From Aurantimonas endophytica (GTDB taxonomy: Bacteria > Pseudomonadota > Alphaproteobacteria > Rhizobiales > Rhizobiaceae), in assembly GCF_014196845.1 (NCBI RefSeq), contig NZ_JACIEM010000001.1, positions 310,001 to 374,000 of the forward strand: a stretch of DNA of 64,000 nucleotides, written 5' to 3'. This document shows positions 39,092 through 48,228 of this stretch, one piece after another. The notes under the pieces were generated by a model that had not been told where the DNA came from, ran no database searches, and saw only the letters and a list, made by a program, of their open reading frames with translations. How positions within the stretch are numbered: the first letter of the stretch is position 1; each line of letters starts with the position of its first letter. A program made the position numbers and the translations under genes.

Positions 39092-39166
39092 TGGCTCCCC
39101 GGGCCGGATTCGAACCAGCGACCGATCGATTAACAGTCGAGTGCTCTACCACTGAGCTACCGGGGA
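39092..39166 (-). tRNA. tRNA-Asn (GTT anticodon)
   Basis: On the minus strand the 75 bases fold as a tRNA: acceptor TCCCCGG pairing with CCGGGGA, D arm TAGCTCAGTGGTAGAGCA, anticodon stem-loop with CTGTTAA (GTT), T arm GGTCGCTGGTTCGAATCC, and encoded GCCA end at 39092. The GTT anticodon decodes asparagine. Confidence 0.96.
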
Positions 39167-39339
39167 ATACGCATGTCTCAGCGTTGGCGAGCCTATAGCA
39201 AAGCTACACCCGGCTTGCCAAGCCGCACCGGGCAAAAAACCGGCCATGGGTGCGGCGTCGGATGTTTTGTCCTGACGCTTGCAGACACCATGTGAGTGCT
39301 TCTGACAATTTGAAGGACGGGCAGCGCCCGGCGCAACGC

Positions 39340-39678
39340 ATGTCTGATCGCGAGGAAGAGCCGACGGTCGCCGGCAACGGGCCGCAGAGTATCCGGCTGT
39401 TCGGCAGAAACTTCACGTTGCCGGCAAATCGCGCGACTCGCGTCAGTCTGGGCGTGGTCCTGATTGTCGGCGGTGTTTTCGGATTCCTGCCGATTCTGGG
39501 CTTCTGGATGATCCCGCTCGGCCTCATCATCCTGTCGGTGGATTTCGCCGCGGTGCGACGCGCAAGGCGCCGCACGGCAGTAAAGTGGGGCCGATGGCGT
39601 GCTAACGGCAGAACGAAGGACGGCGATCCGGTGGCCGGCACCGACAAGACGTCGACGGGCGAGCCCCCGAGGGGCTGA
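39340..39678 (+). CDS. Small membrane protein with two-segment hairpin
   Basis: A 112-residue protein. After a polar N-terminus, residues about 35-68 contain two closely spaced hydrophobic segments (RVSLGVVLIVGGVFGFLPIL and GFWMIPLGLIILSVDF), followed by an arginine-rich stop-transfer region and a charged tail. It resembles short PGPGW-type or rhizobial inner-membrane proteins of unknown function. The start is placed at the ATG at 39340 because the upstream part of the open frame (from 39250) has no protein character. No clear ribosome binding site is seen. Confidence 0.65.
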   Translation: MSDREEEPTVAGNGPQSIRLFGRNFTLPANRATRVSLGVVLIVGGVFGFLPILGFWMIPLGLIILSVDFAAVRRARRRTAVKWGRWRANGRTKDGDPVAGTDKTSTGEPPRG

Positions 39679-39686
39679 TCAACCAG

Positions 39687-39941
39687 TCATCGCAGCCGGG
39701 TTGGCCGCCATATGACGATACCCGGCCTACGGTCGCGCTCGATCTCCTCGGCGTTCACCTCGCAGTCGCGTAGCCGGCACTCGCGGCATCGAAACGGCAG
39801 GCGGTCGAGGGGGAGGCAGGGATCCGTGACGCTAGCGAGGTCGCTTGCCAAGAAAGAGGCGGCGTGCCCGCACCCCCGACACCGCGCCGTCACCAGCATT
39901 TCCGCCTGGGCGGCTTCGCCCACAGTTCGTTTCGCCACCAT
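39687..39941 (-). CDS. Small zinc-ribbon-like protein
   Basis: An 84-residue protein with two cysteine pairs, TARCRGCGHAASF and FRCRECRLRDC, separated by about 30 residues, which suggests a zinc ribbon. The N-terminus reads MVAKRTVGEAAQAEMLVTAR. Short proteins of this form occur in rhizobia and have no assigned role. The start is placed at the ATG at 39939-39941; the longer frame to 40121 overlaps the secreted-protein gene in another frame. It converges with the membrane-protein gene ending at 39678. Confidence 0.65.
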   Translation of the reverse strand: MVAKRTVGEAAQAEMLVTARCRGCGHAASFLASDLASVTDPCLPLDRLPFRCRECRLRDCEVNAEEIERDRRPGIVIWRPTRLR

Positions 39942-40036
39942 CCCTGCGAATTGGAACAAACAACGAACATCGTCAAGCCGAAATAGGCGCTCCGGCCTTG
40001 GTCCCCGAAGCGCCTGTACCGCCCGGGCGGCGTGCT

Positions 40037-40318
40037 TCAGCGAGCGATCTTGTGGTTCGCGTGCTTCCCGGACGGCGTCGAGGCGCCGGCGGTGTCGAGC
40101 GGTGGCCGGCTCTTTTTCCACACTGGGGCCTTTGCCTTCGGCTGCGACTGGTAGGGCAGCGGCTGGATCTGCGGGCGGTCTTTCGTCGCGACGTTTCGGT
40201 CTGTGCTGTAGAAATTGCCGAAGATCCCGTCGCCGGTCGAGGCGAACTGGGCCGCGGCCGGAGTCGCGGCGGCAATCGAAAGGGCGAGACCGGTTGCGAG
40301 GAGTGGAAGCGTCTTCAT
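40037..40318 (-). CDS. Small secreted protein
   Basis: A 93-residue protein with a clear signal peptide (MKTLPLLATGLALSIAAATP, cleavage likely after AAA) and a polar, lysine/proline-rich mature part, GDGIFGNFYSTDRNVATKDR onwards. AAGGGA lies seven bases before the ATG at 40316-40318, which fixes the start; the upstream ATG at 40339 is not used. It is probably periplasmic and its function is unknown. Confidence 0.7.
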   Translation of the reverse strand: MKTLPLLATGLALSIAAATPAAAQFASTGDGIFGNFYSTDRNVATKDRPQIQPLPYQSQPKAKAPVWKKSRPPLDTAGASTPSGKHANHKIAR

Positions 40319-40462
40319 ACTATCATCCCTTCGTTTCACACTGGCGATCGGTTGCTGCGTCCCGCTGAACGATCATGTGCGGTGCACCACAGGTAATGGA
40401 GCTCGAATCTTCCAGGTAGCCATGGCTTGCGGGACTTGCCGTTCCACTGGCAGAACGATGCC

Positions 40463-41389
40463 ATGACCAGTCTCGACGATCTGTTCTACTTCGAAGCCGT
40501 CGTGCGGCACGGCGGATTTGCAGCCGCAAGTCGCGCGTTGCGCATCCCGAAATCCAAGCTCAGTCGGCGGGTGGCGGGACTGGAGCAACGGCTCGACGTC
40601 CGCCTCCTCGAACGCTCGGCGCGGCGCCTGGACATGACGGCAGTCGGCGAGGCGTTCTATGCCCATTGCCGCGCGGCGCTGAATGAGGTGGAGGCTGCCG
40701 AAGAGGTGGCCCAAGCCCTCCACGCCGAACCGCGGGGCCTTGTGCGCGTCGGCTGCCCACCGGGTTTCGGCGAGGAAATTCTCACCGGAGTGATGCCGGC
40801 GTTCTTTGCAGCTTTTCCGAAAGTCCGGATGCAGCTACTCGTCTCGATGGAACAAGTCGATCTCCTTGCCGAGCGCGTGGACGTAGTGATCCGGGCAAAT
40901 CCCGGTCTGGATCAAAGCCGCGACCTGATCGCGCGGAGGCTGGGGCCTGTCGGCATGGTGCTGGTAGCCAGCCCGGCGTTTCTTGCCGCCCATCCGCCGG
41001 TAACGGCGCCGGCGGACCTCGCAGCGCTGCCCACCATCACCTACCCGAAGGCCGCCGATCAGGATATCTGGGAACTCTATGATCAGCAGGGCGCGCCGAC
41101 GCGGGTTCGCCACGAGCCCCGGATCATCTGCAACGAATTCGCGGTCATGCGGGAGGCGGCGATCCAGGGGCTTGGCGTCGCCATGCTACCCGAAGCGCTT
41201 TCTTTCGACGCCTTTGTCGCCGGCGGGCTCAGACGGGTGCTGCCGGACTTTCATGCCGGCGACACGACGATGCACCTGCTCTTCACCTCGCGTCGCGGCA
41301 TGCTTCCCGCCGTCAAAGCGCTCGTCGACCACCTGATCGCCACGCTGCCGGAAGCGATGCGTCTGAGGCGGGCGAGTCTGGCGTCCTGA
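40463..41389 (+). CDS. LysR-family transcriptional regulator
   Basis: A 308-residue LTTR. The winged helix-turn-helix is LDDLFYFEAVVRHGGFAAAS with RALRIPKSKLSRRVAGLEQR, and the effector domain follows (LVRVGCPPGFGEEILTGVMP). It most resembles the AaeR/PA-type LTTRs that control efflux or aromatic-compound responses, but the target is unknown. The nearest divergent gene (secreted protein at 40037-40318) is a possible target, as LTTRs often regulate divergent neighbours. The start is at the ATG at 40463; a further in-frame ATG at 40427 exists. Confidence 0.92.
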   Translation: MTSLDDLFYFEAVVRHGGFAAASRALRIPKSKLSRRVAGLEQRLDVRLLERSARRLDMTAVGEAFYAHCRAALNEVEAAEEVAQALHAEPRGLVRVGCPPGFGEEILTGVMPAFFAAFPKVRMQLLVSMEQVDLLAERVDVVIRANPGLDQSRDLIARRLGPVGMVLVASPAFLAAHPPVTAPADLAALPTITYPKAADQDIWELYDQQGAPTRVRHEPRIICNEFAVMREAAIQGLGVAMLPEALSFDAFVAGGLRRVLPDFHAGDTTMHLLFTSRRGMLPAVKALVDHLIATLPEAMRLRRASLAS

Positions 41390-41482
41390 TCGGCTTGAGC
41401 CCTCTCGCCGGCGGACAGTGATGCGAAGTCAGTCCCTATAGGCGCGGCGCTGTACCTGCGGCGCAGCGACTACCGACGTGCG
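41390..41482. other. Short intergenic stretch
   Basis: Downstream of the LysR gene and convergent with the 45-residue gene. No feature could be recognised. Confidence 0.3.
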
Positions 41483-41620
41483 TCAGTGGTCAAAGCTGTC
41501 GTACCAGCCATCATCGTTGGCAGATGACTTCGACCGGCTCTCGAACGGGTCATGGCGGTCCTCGGGGCGCAAGGGCGGCTTCTTGCGCGGCGCTTCGATC
41601 TTGGAATTATCGGTCTGCAT
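41483..41620 (-). CDS. 45-residue hypothetical protein
   Basis: A short minus-strand frame from ATG at 41618-41620 reads MQTDNSKIEAPRKKPPLRPE, DRHDPFESRSKSSANDDGW and YDSFDH before a stop at 41483-41485. The polar, proline/charge-balanced composition and the absence of the arginine-rich shadow pattern argue for coding, although the ribosome binding site is weak. The overlapping plus-strand frames look like shadows. Function unknown. Bases 41621-41863 upstream carry no other recognisable gene. Confidence 0.5.
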   Translation of the reverse strand: MQTDNSKIEAPRKKPPLRPEDRHDPFESRSKSSANDDGWYDSFDH

Positions 41621-41863
41621 GGGCGTGGCCCGCTCGTGTTGGTTATCTCTCGTTCCTCTCCTCTACGCCTGTCGGCCGCCCGAATGGTGTTAGCTCCGTC
41701 ACACATCAGCCGAATGCCGCACAAACTCCGGTTTTTAGGGGACAAACTTCGTGAATGCTGTTTACGCAGCGTGACATCAGCCACCAACAGGCACAGCGGC
41801 ACCTGCAGCATCAACGCCAGGCGACGACCGGCGCGGGCACCAAGCCGACGGGCCCGGAAGCTG

Positions 41864-42373
41864 CTAGCCGAAGAGCCACGTTCCGAGAAGGCGGTGGAAG
41901 GGGAAGGTGAAGAAGCCGGCGATCAGCAGGGCCCCGACGACCATCGCCCGGGCCGCGCGCTGGTGGCGCTCGATCTGTCCCTTGCGAGCGGCGATCGCGA
42001 TCAACGGTACCTGGATCATCACCCAGATCGATAGAATGTGGAGGACGCTGTAGCCGCCATCGTCAGCACCGACGATGAATAGCGTGATCAGCGCCGTGCC
42101 GAACATCAGCGCCACCCAGACGCGGCCGATAGCCTTGTGCGTGGGGCCGCCTTTCGGGCGCCAGAGCTGGATGACGGTCAGGATCAGCGCCAAAACGATC
42201 GTCAGGAGATGCGCCCAGACCAGCGAGGGCGCTTCGCTCCAATGCGGGCGGCCGCGGCCGATCGCGACGAGAACGACGCACAAGAGGCCGAGCGCGGTCA
42301 GCGACAGGCCGCGATCGAACGCGCTGGCACGCGCCGTTCCATGAACATGCATTTCCGGCGCAGTCGCGCTCAT
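41864..42373 (-). CDS. DUF2306 family membrane protein
   Basis: A 169-residue integral membrane protein with four hydrophobic segments. Diagnostic features are VIQLWRPKGGPTHKAIGRVW, GGYSVLHILSIWVMIQVPLI and HQRAARAMVVGALLIAGFFT ending in FHRLLGTWLFG. This is the DUF2306 pattern, a predicted membrane protein family of unknown function. The start is the first ATG at 42371-42373, with no strong ribosome binding site. Confidence 0.85.
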   Translation of the reverse strand: MSATAPEMHVHGTARASAFDRGLSLTALGLLCVVLVAIGRGRPHWSEAPSLVWAHLLTIVLALILTVIQLWRPKGGPTHKAIGRVWVALMFGTALITLFIVGADDGGYSVLHILSIWVMIQVPLIAIAARKGQIERHQRAARAMVVGALLIAGFFTFPFHRLLGTWLFG

Positions 42374-42801
42374 CGCCAGCCCCCGTCAGGTCACGATGCT
42401 GATGGAAATTCACGCTTCGTCGCTAGCATGGATCTGTCGGCGAGCGGAAGTCGCCCAGCGCCCTTGCGCCATCCCTGCGCCAGTTGAAGCACGCTGGTGA
42501 GCGACGTCACGCCGTCGACACGCCCTGCCCAAGGAGCGGCGAGCATGTGGAAGTAGTGATGTCCGGTGCATTAACCCGTTGCACGATGTCTTGTGAAATT
42601 CTTTGTCGAATGTAGTCATATCGCTGGCTTGCAAGCTGAAGGTCGCGGCGAGAGGGCAGTGGAATGACGGCAGGGCCGAGATCAACGCGCCGCAAGCCCT
42701 TCAGCGAGCTCGGCCTGTATCCAGGCGACCGGTCATCTCAGCTTGCCTATTGAACCGAGCATCTCCCGCTTGTTGCGGCGCTATAGGCCGCTGGAGGATC
42801 G
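42374..42801. other. Intergenic region with no clear gene
   Basis: The region lies between the DUF2306 gene (minus) and the cytochrome gene (plus), so it should hold both promoters. A 29-codon frame at 42664-42753 (MTAGPRSTRRKPFSELGLYP...) and a 62-codon minus-strand frame at 42507-42695 are open, but I cannot support either as a gene. Confidence 0.35.
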
Positions 42802-43509
42802 ATGACGTCGATGGAAAATGTCGTGCGGAGACGCCGGTCAGTCACGTTCATGCCTGCTTCTTCCGTCTTGGCGACGTTGCTTCTGCTGCTCGTGCCCAAA
42901 GTGATGGCCCAGCCGGTTGAGGGGCCCTGCACGATCGCGGCAAGGGATCTCGCCGTGCCGGACTGTTCGCGCTGCCACGGAGAAGGAGGGGTCGGGCGGG
43001 CCACCGACGGTTATCCGCGGCTAGCGGGCTTGAGCGCGGCGTATCTGGAAAGGCAGTTGCGACTTTTCCGCGATGGGGAGCGACAAAACAGCGAGATGGG
43101 GGAGGTCGCGCGGCAGTTGACGGACGACGCCGGCCGAGCGCTTGCGGCGTGTTATGCCGGTCTCGCCACGCCCAAGCCGGACGACTACGAAATGTTCGAG
43201 GCCTCGTTTCTCGCGACCGGCGAGCATCTCGCTTCCGTAGGTCGCTGGGCCGACAACCTTCCTGCCTGCAACCAGTGTCACGGGCCACAAGGCGTCGGTG
43301 TCGGTGAGGTGTTCCCACGACTGGCCGGCCAGCGCTTCGAGTACATCGAGAACCAATTGAGAGCGTGGCGAGAAGGCCATCGGTCGGGGGATCCGCTGAG
43401 CCTCATGGGCACCGTCGCGGTCAGGTTGGAGGAAGCCGATATACGAGCGGTCGCTGCGTATTATGCAAGCTTGCCCGTTCGAAACGTCGAGCAGGACGCG
43501 CAGCGATGA
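42802..43509 (+). CDS. Dihaem cytochrome c, TsdB-like
   Basis: A 235-residue exported dihaem cytochrome with a signal peptide (residues about 16-36, ASSVLATLLLLLVPKVMAQP). Two haem c sites are seen as CSRCH and CNQCH, each followed by a c4-like fold (GYPRLAGLSAAYLERQLRLF and VFPRLAGQRFEYIENQLRAW). It resembles cytochrome c4 and the TsdB partner that accepts electrons from thiosulfate dehydrogenase. The stop overlaps the start of the next cytochrome gene (ATGA). The pair is probably an operon. Confidence 0.88.
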   Translation: MTSMENVVRRRRSVTFMPASSVLATLLLLLVPKVMAQPVEGPCTIAARDLAVPDCSRCHGEGGVGRATDGYPRLAGLSAAYLERQLRLFRDGERQNSEMGEVARQLTDDAGRALAACYAGLATPKPDDYEMFEASFLATGEHLASVGRWADNLPACNQCHGPQGVGVGEVFPRLAGQRFEYIENQLRAWREGHRSGDPLSLMGTVAVRLEEADIRAVAAYYASLPVRNVEQDAQR

Positions 43510-44315
43510 GGACCCGGGTCGGCGCCGCCGTCTTGTTTGTCGCTCTGGCGGCGGTCGTTGCCGTTCTCGCCGGCCGCTCCTGGCTACACCCCGATAACGG
43601 TTCTATGGCGGATGGCGATGCCCTGGTCAGCCACGGACGCGACATCTTCCGTCAGACGAAACGGTACGCGGCCGCGTATGTGGGAAACGATCTCTCATGC
43701 TCGAATTGCCACATCGATGCAGGCCGGCATGCCGGCGCCGCGCCCATTTCAGCCGCTTATCCCCATTTCCCGGCCTACAGCGCCCGGGACAAGCGCGACA
43801 TCACCTTCGGCGAGCGTCTGCAGGAGTGCTTCGAGTTCAGTCTGAACGGCGTGGCTCCGCCAGCGGATGGCGATGTCGTGACGGCACTGACAGCCTATGC
43901 GCGTCGGCTTTCGGAGAACGCGGTCCGAGAGGCCGTCGTCCTGACGCGCGGCTTTCCCGAATTGGATGCGGCCCCGCTTCCGCCGAGCCCGGCCCGGGGC
44001 GCGGTGGTCTACGCGAACCGCTGCTCGATCTGCCACGGAGCGGATGGCGGCGGACAGGGCGCGGAAGGCACGGTGGTCTTCCCGCCGTTGTGGGGCGAGA
44101 AATCCTATAACGCGGGGGCAGGCATGGCGCGGACTGGCACCGCCGCAGCCTTCGTCGCAGCGAACATGCCGCTTGGACAGGGTGGCACGCTTCCCCCGCA
44201 GGACGCATGGGATGTCGGTGCGTTCATCAACAGCCAGACCCGACCCCCCGCACCCCAGGAGCGCACGCAGAGGATGTTGGCGCAGGAGCCGACATCCTCC
44301 TCACACGGCCGGTAA
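43506..44315 (+). CDS. Dihaem cytochrome c, thiosulfate dehydrogenase TsdA-like
   Basis: A 269-residue protein with a signal-anchor N-terminus and two haem sites: C65-C68-H69 in DLSCSNCHIDAG, and C173-C176-H177 in NRCSICHGADGG. Features shared with TsdA are NDLSCSNCHIDAG, the PISAAYPHFPAYSARD block and FGERLQECFEFSLNG. C108 in that last motif corresponds to the cysteine that ligates haem 1 in Allochromatium TsdA. TsdA oxidises two thiosulfates to tetrathionate. It starts inside the stop of the upstream TsdB-like gene (ATGA), so a coupled TsdBA-type unit is likely. Confidence in the dihaem structure is high, in the exact substrate moderate. Confidence 0.82.
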   Translation: MRTRVGAAVLFVALAAVVAVLAGRSWLHPDNGSMADGDALVSHGRDIFRQTKRYAAAYVGNDLSCSNCHIDAGRHAGAAPISAAYPHFPAYSARDKRDITFGERLQECFEFSLNGVAPPADGDVVTALTAYARRLSENAVREAVVLTRGFPELDAAPLPPSPARGAVVYANRCSICHGADGGGQGAEGTVVFPPLWGEKSYNAGAGMARTGTAAAFVAANMPLGQGGTLPPQDAWDVGAFINSQTRPPAPQERTQRMLAQEPTSSSHGR

Positions 44316-44883
44316 CCGCTAGCCCTGCTTGGAGAGGTTCGCTTGCTGCAACTATGAGCCCCCATCCGCAGGGATCAAAGCGCACACACGATCCGACTTG
44401 CATGGAGGGGTGACCTGGACGACCCAAGATATGGAAGTCGCAGGGAGATAATGGAGGGTGATGCGGCACCGGCTCGCGGAGCCCGTGATTGCCGCCGAGA
44501 CGGTCGTGTTGGCCACGATGTTCGTTGATTACCCGGTGGCGGCCTCGCAGGTGCTGTTGTGACGCCGCTCGCCATCTTCCCGCTCTCGCGCTTCGCTTCC
44601 CTGGGGTTGCCAACGCGACACCTCCGAGACGATCCAGGACGAGGCTCGGAGCGCGGCCAAGTGGCAGCGATTGCTCAGCCATGGAGGGAGCGACTTGTTC
44701 ACGCTCGCCTGCCCATTGGGGACGTCCACAACCAGGTGGAGCGGCTTGCCCAAGCAGTTGGCCTCGAGCTGGCCGCGCGCTCGTGGCGGCGCGTGTCGCC
44801 AAGCCTTGCCATCATGTCGGGCGCGGTCGGGCGATCCTCTGTCGAGTAGGGGCCATACGCGCGCTATGGTCGCGTTGTCCTAC
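44316..44883. other. 568-base stretch without a recognisable gene
   Basis: Several overlapping open frames run both ways (for instance plus 44559-44849 and minus 44529-44753), but none has a ribosome binding site together with protein-like composition, and none resembles a known family. It may contain decayed sequence. No terminator with a T run was found. Confidence 0.35.
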
Positions 44884-45888
44884 CTATCGCTGCGTGGGAA
44901 GCTCGACGGTCTGGCCCACAACATCGATCGCCACCTTGCCTCGAAGCCCACGGGAGCTTCCGGCTTCGAGTAATTCATGCGCTTCGCCGACGCGGGCCAA
45001 AGGCAGCACCGCACCGATCACCGGCTTGATCAGGCCGCGTTCGACGAGGGTGGTCAGCGCGTCGAGCTTGCCGCGGTTCTGCCGGGTGAACACGAAATGG
45101 TAGGCGGCATTCCTGCCCCACGCCTCGATCAAGTTTTGTGGCTGTGCGATGTCGACGATGCTGACCACCCGTCCGGCATCTGCAAGCGCGATTGGGCTTT
45201 TCGCCAAGGTGTCGCCGCCGATCGTGTCGAATACGACGTTCACCCCGTGCCCATGCGTCAGGTCCCCCACGGCCGAGACGTAGTCATCTAAGGTGTGGTC
45301 GATGACCTCGTCTGCTCCGAGCGAACGGACGAAGTCGTGGTTGCCGGAGCGCGCCGTCGTGATGACCCGTGCACCCATCGCCTTGGCAAGCTGGATCGCC
45401 ACCGTGCCCACACCGCCGGCGCCACCGTGGATCAGGATCGTTTCATGGACGGCTAGCTGGGCGCGGGTCACCAGCGCCTCCCAGATCGTACCCCCGACCA
45501 GCGTCAGGCTGGCGGCCTCCAGATGGCTGATATTGCGCGGCTTGCGAGCGACCAGATCGACATCGGCAACGTGCTGCTCCGCATATGAGCCGGGGCCGCC
45601 GAAGATTTTGGGCGTGTAGTAGACGTCGTCGCCTATCTCGAACTCACTCACGTCCGCTCCCTTCTCTTCCACGACTCCGGAAACGTCGTGGCCGATGATG
45701 GCGGGGAGCGGCACGTAATCGACATAGTCGCCACGGCGGATCTGATAGTCTAGGGGATTGATGGCGGTGGCGTGGACGCGCACCCGGACCTGTCGCGGTC
45801 CGACAGCCGGTACGGAAACATCGCGCAGCACGAACGCATCGTAGCCACCGAATTTTTCCAGGACGACTGCCTTCATGGTATCGGCCAT
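44884..45888 (-). CDS. Zinc-independent medium-chain dehydrogenase/quinone oxidoreductase
   Basis: A 334-residue MDR-superfamily protein. [20 protein letters not shown] lies in the catalytic domain, and [20 protein letters not shown] is the Rossmann NADP-binding glycine motif (AxxGxxG form). It lacks the structural zinc cysteines, so it belongs to the QOR/zeta-crystallin group acting on quinones or enones. It belongs with the redox-related group that follows. The start ATG is at 45886-45888; a second ATG lies four codons in. Confidence 0.9.
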   Translation of the reverse strand: MADTMKAVVLEKFGGYDAFVLRDVSVPAVGPRQVRVRVHATAINPLDYQIRRGDYVDYVPLPAIIGHDVSGVVEEKGADVSEFEIGDDVYYTPKIFGGPGSYAEQHVADVDLVARKPRNISHLEAASLTLVGGTIWEALVTRAQLAVHETILIHGGAGGVGTVAIQLAKAMGARVITTARSGNHDFVRSLGADEVIDHTLDDYVSAVGDLTHGHGVNVVFDTIGGDTLAKSPIALADAGRVVSIVDIAQPQNLIEAWGRNAAYHFVFTRQNRGKLDALTTLVERGLIKPVIGAVLPLARVGEAHELLEAGSSRGLRGKVAIDVVGQTVELPTQR

Positions 45889-45996
45889 GATCTCACCTCA
45901 TCAAATCCAACTAGTGGCAGGCTCCTTGGGACCAGCCAAACAATCATTGCCGGGATCTCCTTGCGGCGATCTTCCCGAGAGCCACGGGGCGGCCGA

Positions 45997-47268
45997 TCAG
46001 CTAGCGCCGCCACCCTCCTGTCGCTGGCGCACCACGTCCTGCCATTCCGGATGCCGTCCGATCTGGGCCTTGGCGAAGGGGCAAAGCGGCATGATGGCGA
46101 TCCCTTCGCGGCGGGCGTCCTCGATCGCCTGGCGCACCAGTCGCTCGCCGATCTTGCGGCCCCGCAAGGCCGCGGGCACTTCCGTGTGGTCGATGATGAT
46201 CAGGCCTTCGCCGGCGCGGCTGTAGGTCATCTCGGCCTCCACGCCGTCGGCGACGAGGCGGTAGCGTCCCTTCGACGCGCCATCCTCCCGCTCGACCGTC
46301 TCGTCGCCGCTCGAGGCCGCGGGCATGACCGTCCCGGCGTCTGGCCGGCGGATCTGCCGCGGCGCTCCCTGCGCGCATTCGAGGAGGTCGCGGTCCCATC
46401 CGCCTAAGTCGGCGGCGGCCTCGTAGGTTGAGACGAGGAACGCCATCAGCGCCTCGTCGGGATCGGCCGCCGTCCGGACGGCGTCGTAGGGCAGCATGAA
46501 CTCCGACAAGCCTTCATGCCAGAATGCCGCATCGGGCTGGACCGCCGCCGCCCGGTAGCCGGCCGGGGCCGGATAGGCGTAGGCGTAGAAGGCGGGATAG
46601 TCGATGCCGTTGCCACCCGGCCAGAAACCCGCCGAGGACACCTCGCGGTCATAGGCCTCCTGCGCCACGTCGTCGGGCAGGGCGGGGATGCCCGCCGGAT
46701 GGAGCGGCGCGCGCCGGCCCGAGAACCGGGTCACGGCGAGGTCGAGCGCGCCCCAGAACAGGTGGACGGGGCTGGACTTGCCAAGGAACGACGTGCGGAA
46801 CCGGTTGAACACCCTGTCGACCGCCACCAGGGCCTGATGGTAGCGCTGCACGGCTTCGCGGTCGTAGGGCCGGTCGCGCTCATCCTCGGCGAAGGCAACC
46901 GGGTAGGGCACCTCGTTCGGCGAGCCGTGGAAAGTTGGCGTGCCGCCAAGCTCGGTGATCAGGCTGACGAACCTGGCGTGGAACGCCGCGACGGTCATCG
47001 GCTCGAGGTCGAACGATGCCCGCTGGCCGTTGCCGCAGGTGCCCACCACCCTGTGATCGCGCAGGTCGAACAGGATTTCGATGCCCGGGCCATCGGGAAT
47101 GGGCGAGGATGCCAGTCCGCGCGGCGTCACGTAGAAGGTCGCGTTCCACGAATGGTTGAGCCATGGCGTGTGGGCGAGCCGATACTTGCCGGCGATCTGG
47201 AGGTAGAGATGCAGCGCTGAACACGTCTCGCGCCAGCTGAGGTAATCGAGGTCGGGCCACTTGGTCAT
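45997..47268 (-). CDS. DUF5996-GNAT fusion protein
   Basis: A 423-residue fusion. Residues about 1-310 form a DUF5996 domain (WPDLDYLSWRETCSALHLYL, TPRGLASSPIPDGPG, DYPAFYAYAYPAPAGYR). Residues about 335-415 form a short YjdJ-type N-acetyltransferase with EVPAALRGRKIGERLVRQAI as the acetyl-CoA loop and PLCPFAKAQIGRHPEWQDVV after it. DUF5996 is normally a free-standing protein of unknown function, so the fusion is informative. Position next to the pirin gene (24 bases) suggests an operon pirin-DUF5996-GNAT. Confidence 0.88.
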   Translation of the reverse strand: MTKWPDLDYLSWRETCSALHLYLQIAGKYRLAHTPWLNHSWNATFYVTPRGLASSPIPDGPGIEILFDLRDHRVVGTCGNGQRASFDLEPMTVAAFHARFVSLITELGGTPTFHGSPNEVPYPVAFAEDERDRPYDREAVQRYHQALVAVDRVFNRFRTSFLGKSSPVHLFWGALDLAVTRFSGRRAPLHPAGIPALPDDVAQEAYDREVSSAGFWPGGNGIDYPAFYAYAYPAPAGYRAAAVQPDAAFWHEGLSEFMLPYDAVRTAADPDEALMAFLVSTYEAAADLGGWDRDLLECAQGAPRQIRRPDAGTVMPAASSGDETVEREDGASKGRYRLVADGVEAEMTYSRAGEGLIIIDHTEVPAALRGRKIGERLVRQAIEDARREGIAIMPLCPFAKAQIGRHPEWQDVVRQRQEGGGAS

Positions 47269-47292
47269 GTCGGTTCTCCAGGCTCGTTCCGG

Positions 47293-48228
47293 TCAATCGG
47301 GAAGGGGAATGTGCTCGTTGCGGTCGTCGACGGGCAGATCGAAGCGTCCCTTGCCCCAGTTGGCGGCGCGCCATTCGGCCTTGGCGAGCTCGATGCGCTC
47401 CTGCGACGAGGCGACGAAGTTCCACCAGATGAATCGCGGTCCGTCGAAGGTCGCACCGCCGAGGATCATCATCCGGGCGCCCCGGTCGCCGGCGGCCACC
47501 GTGATGCGATCGCCGGGCCGGAACACCATCATCTGTCCGGCCTCGAATTCCTGTCCGGCGACCGAGATCGAGCCTTCGACGATGTAGATGCCGCGGTCCT
47601 CGTGGTTGTCCGGCATCGGCAGCCGGCTTCCCGGTTCGAGTCTGACGTCGGCGTAGAACGTCTCGGAGAGCATCGTTGCAGGCGCGACCTCCCCGAAGGC
47701 GTTCCCGAGAATGAGGCGAACCGAGACGCCGCGGTCTTCGATGACCGGCAGCGTCTCCTTGCCGTGATGCTCGAAGCTCGGCGCGACATCCTCGTGGCTT
47801 TCCGGCAGGGCCAGCCAGGTCTGGATGCCGAAGAGGCTGTTCGGACCGGTCCGCGCCGTCGCAGAAGTGCGCTCCGAATGGGTGACACCGCGACCGGCGA
47901 CCATCCAGTTCAGGGCGCCGGGGCTGATGATCTGGTCGGCGCCGGTGCTGTCGCGGTGATGGAAGTCGCCCTTGAACAGGTAGGTGACCGTGCCGAGGCC
48001 GATATGCGGATGCGGTCGGACGTCGACGCCCTGTCCGGTCAGCAGCTCGGCCGGTCCGGCCTGGTCGAAGAAGATGAACGGCCCGACCATCTGGCGCTTC
48101 GGCGCCGGCAAGGCACGCCGGACCTCGAACCCGCCGAGGTCGCGGGAGCGCGGGACGATGAGGGTCTCGATCGCGTCGACCCCGACCTCGTCGGGGCAGC
48201 CAGGTTCGATGGCAGGGTTCCAGCTCAT
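47293..48228 (-). CDS. Pirin family protein
   Basis: A 311-residue bicupin of the pirin family. The metal-binding N-terminal cupin shows VDVRPHPHIGLGTVTYLFKG and the HRDSTGADQIISPGALNWMV, GRGVTHSER motif; the C-terminal pirin_C domain follows. Bacterial pirins act as quercetinases or as regulators of pyruvate metabolism; which applies here is unknown. The start is set at the ATG at 48226-48228, which has AAAGGA eight bases upstream; the ATG at 48237 directly abuts AAAGG and is less likely. Confidence 0.93.
   Translation of the reverse strand: MSWNPAIEPGCPDEVGVDAIETLIVPRSRDLGGFEVRRALPAPKRQMVGPFIFFDQAGPAELLTGQGVDVRPHPHIGLGTVTYLFKGDFHHRDSTGADQIISPGALNWMVAGRGVTHSERTSATARTGPNSLFGIQTWLALPESHEDVAPSFEHHGKETLPVIEDRGVSVRLILGNAFGEVAPATMLSETFYADVRLEPGSRLPMPDNHEDRGIYIVEGSISVAGQEFEAGQMMVFRPGDRITVAAGDRGARMMILGGATFDGPRFIWWNFVASSQERIELAKAEWRAANWGKGRFDLPVDDRNEHIPLPD

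Noticed and set aside
38964-39152. N-terminal extension of the photolyase ([10 protein letters not shown]...)
   Set aside because: These codons are the tRNA-Asn sequence and the spacer translated by chance.
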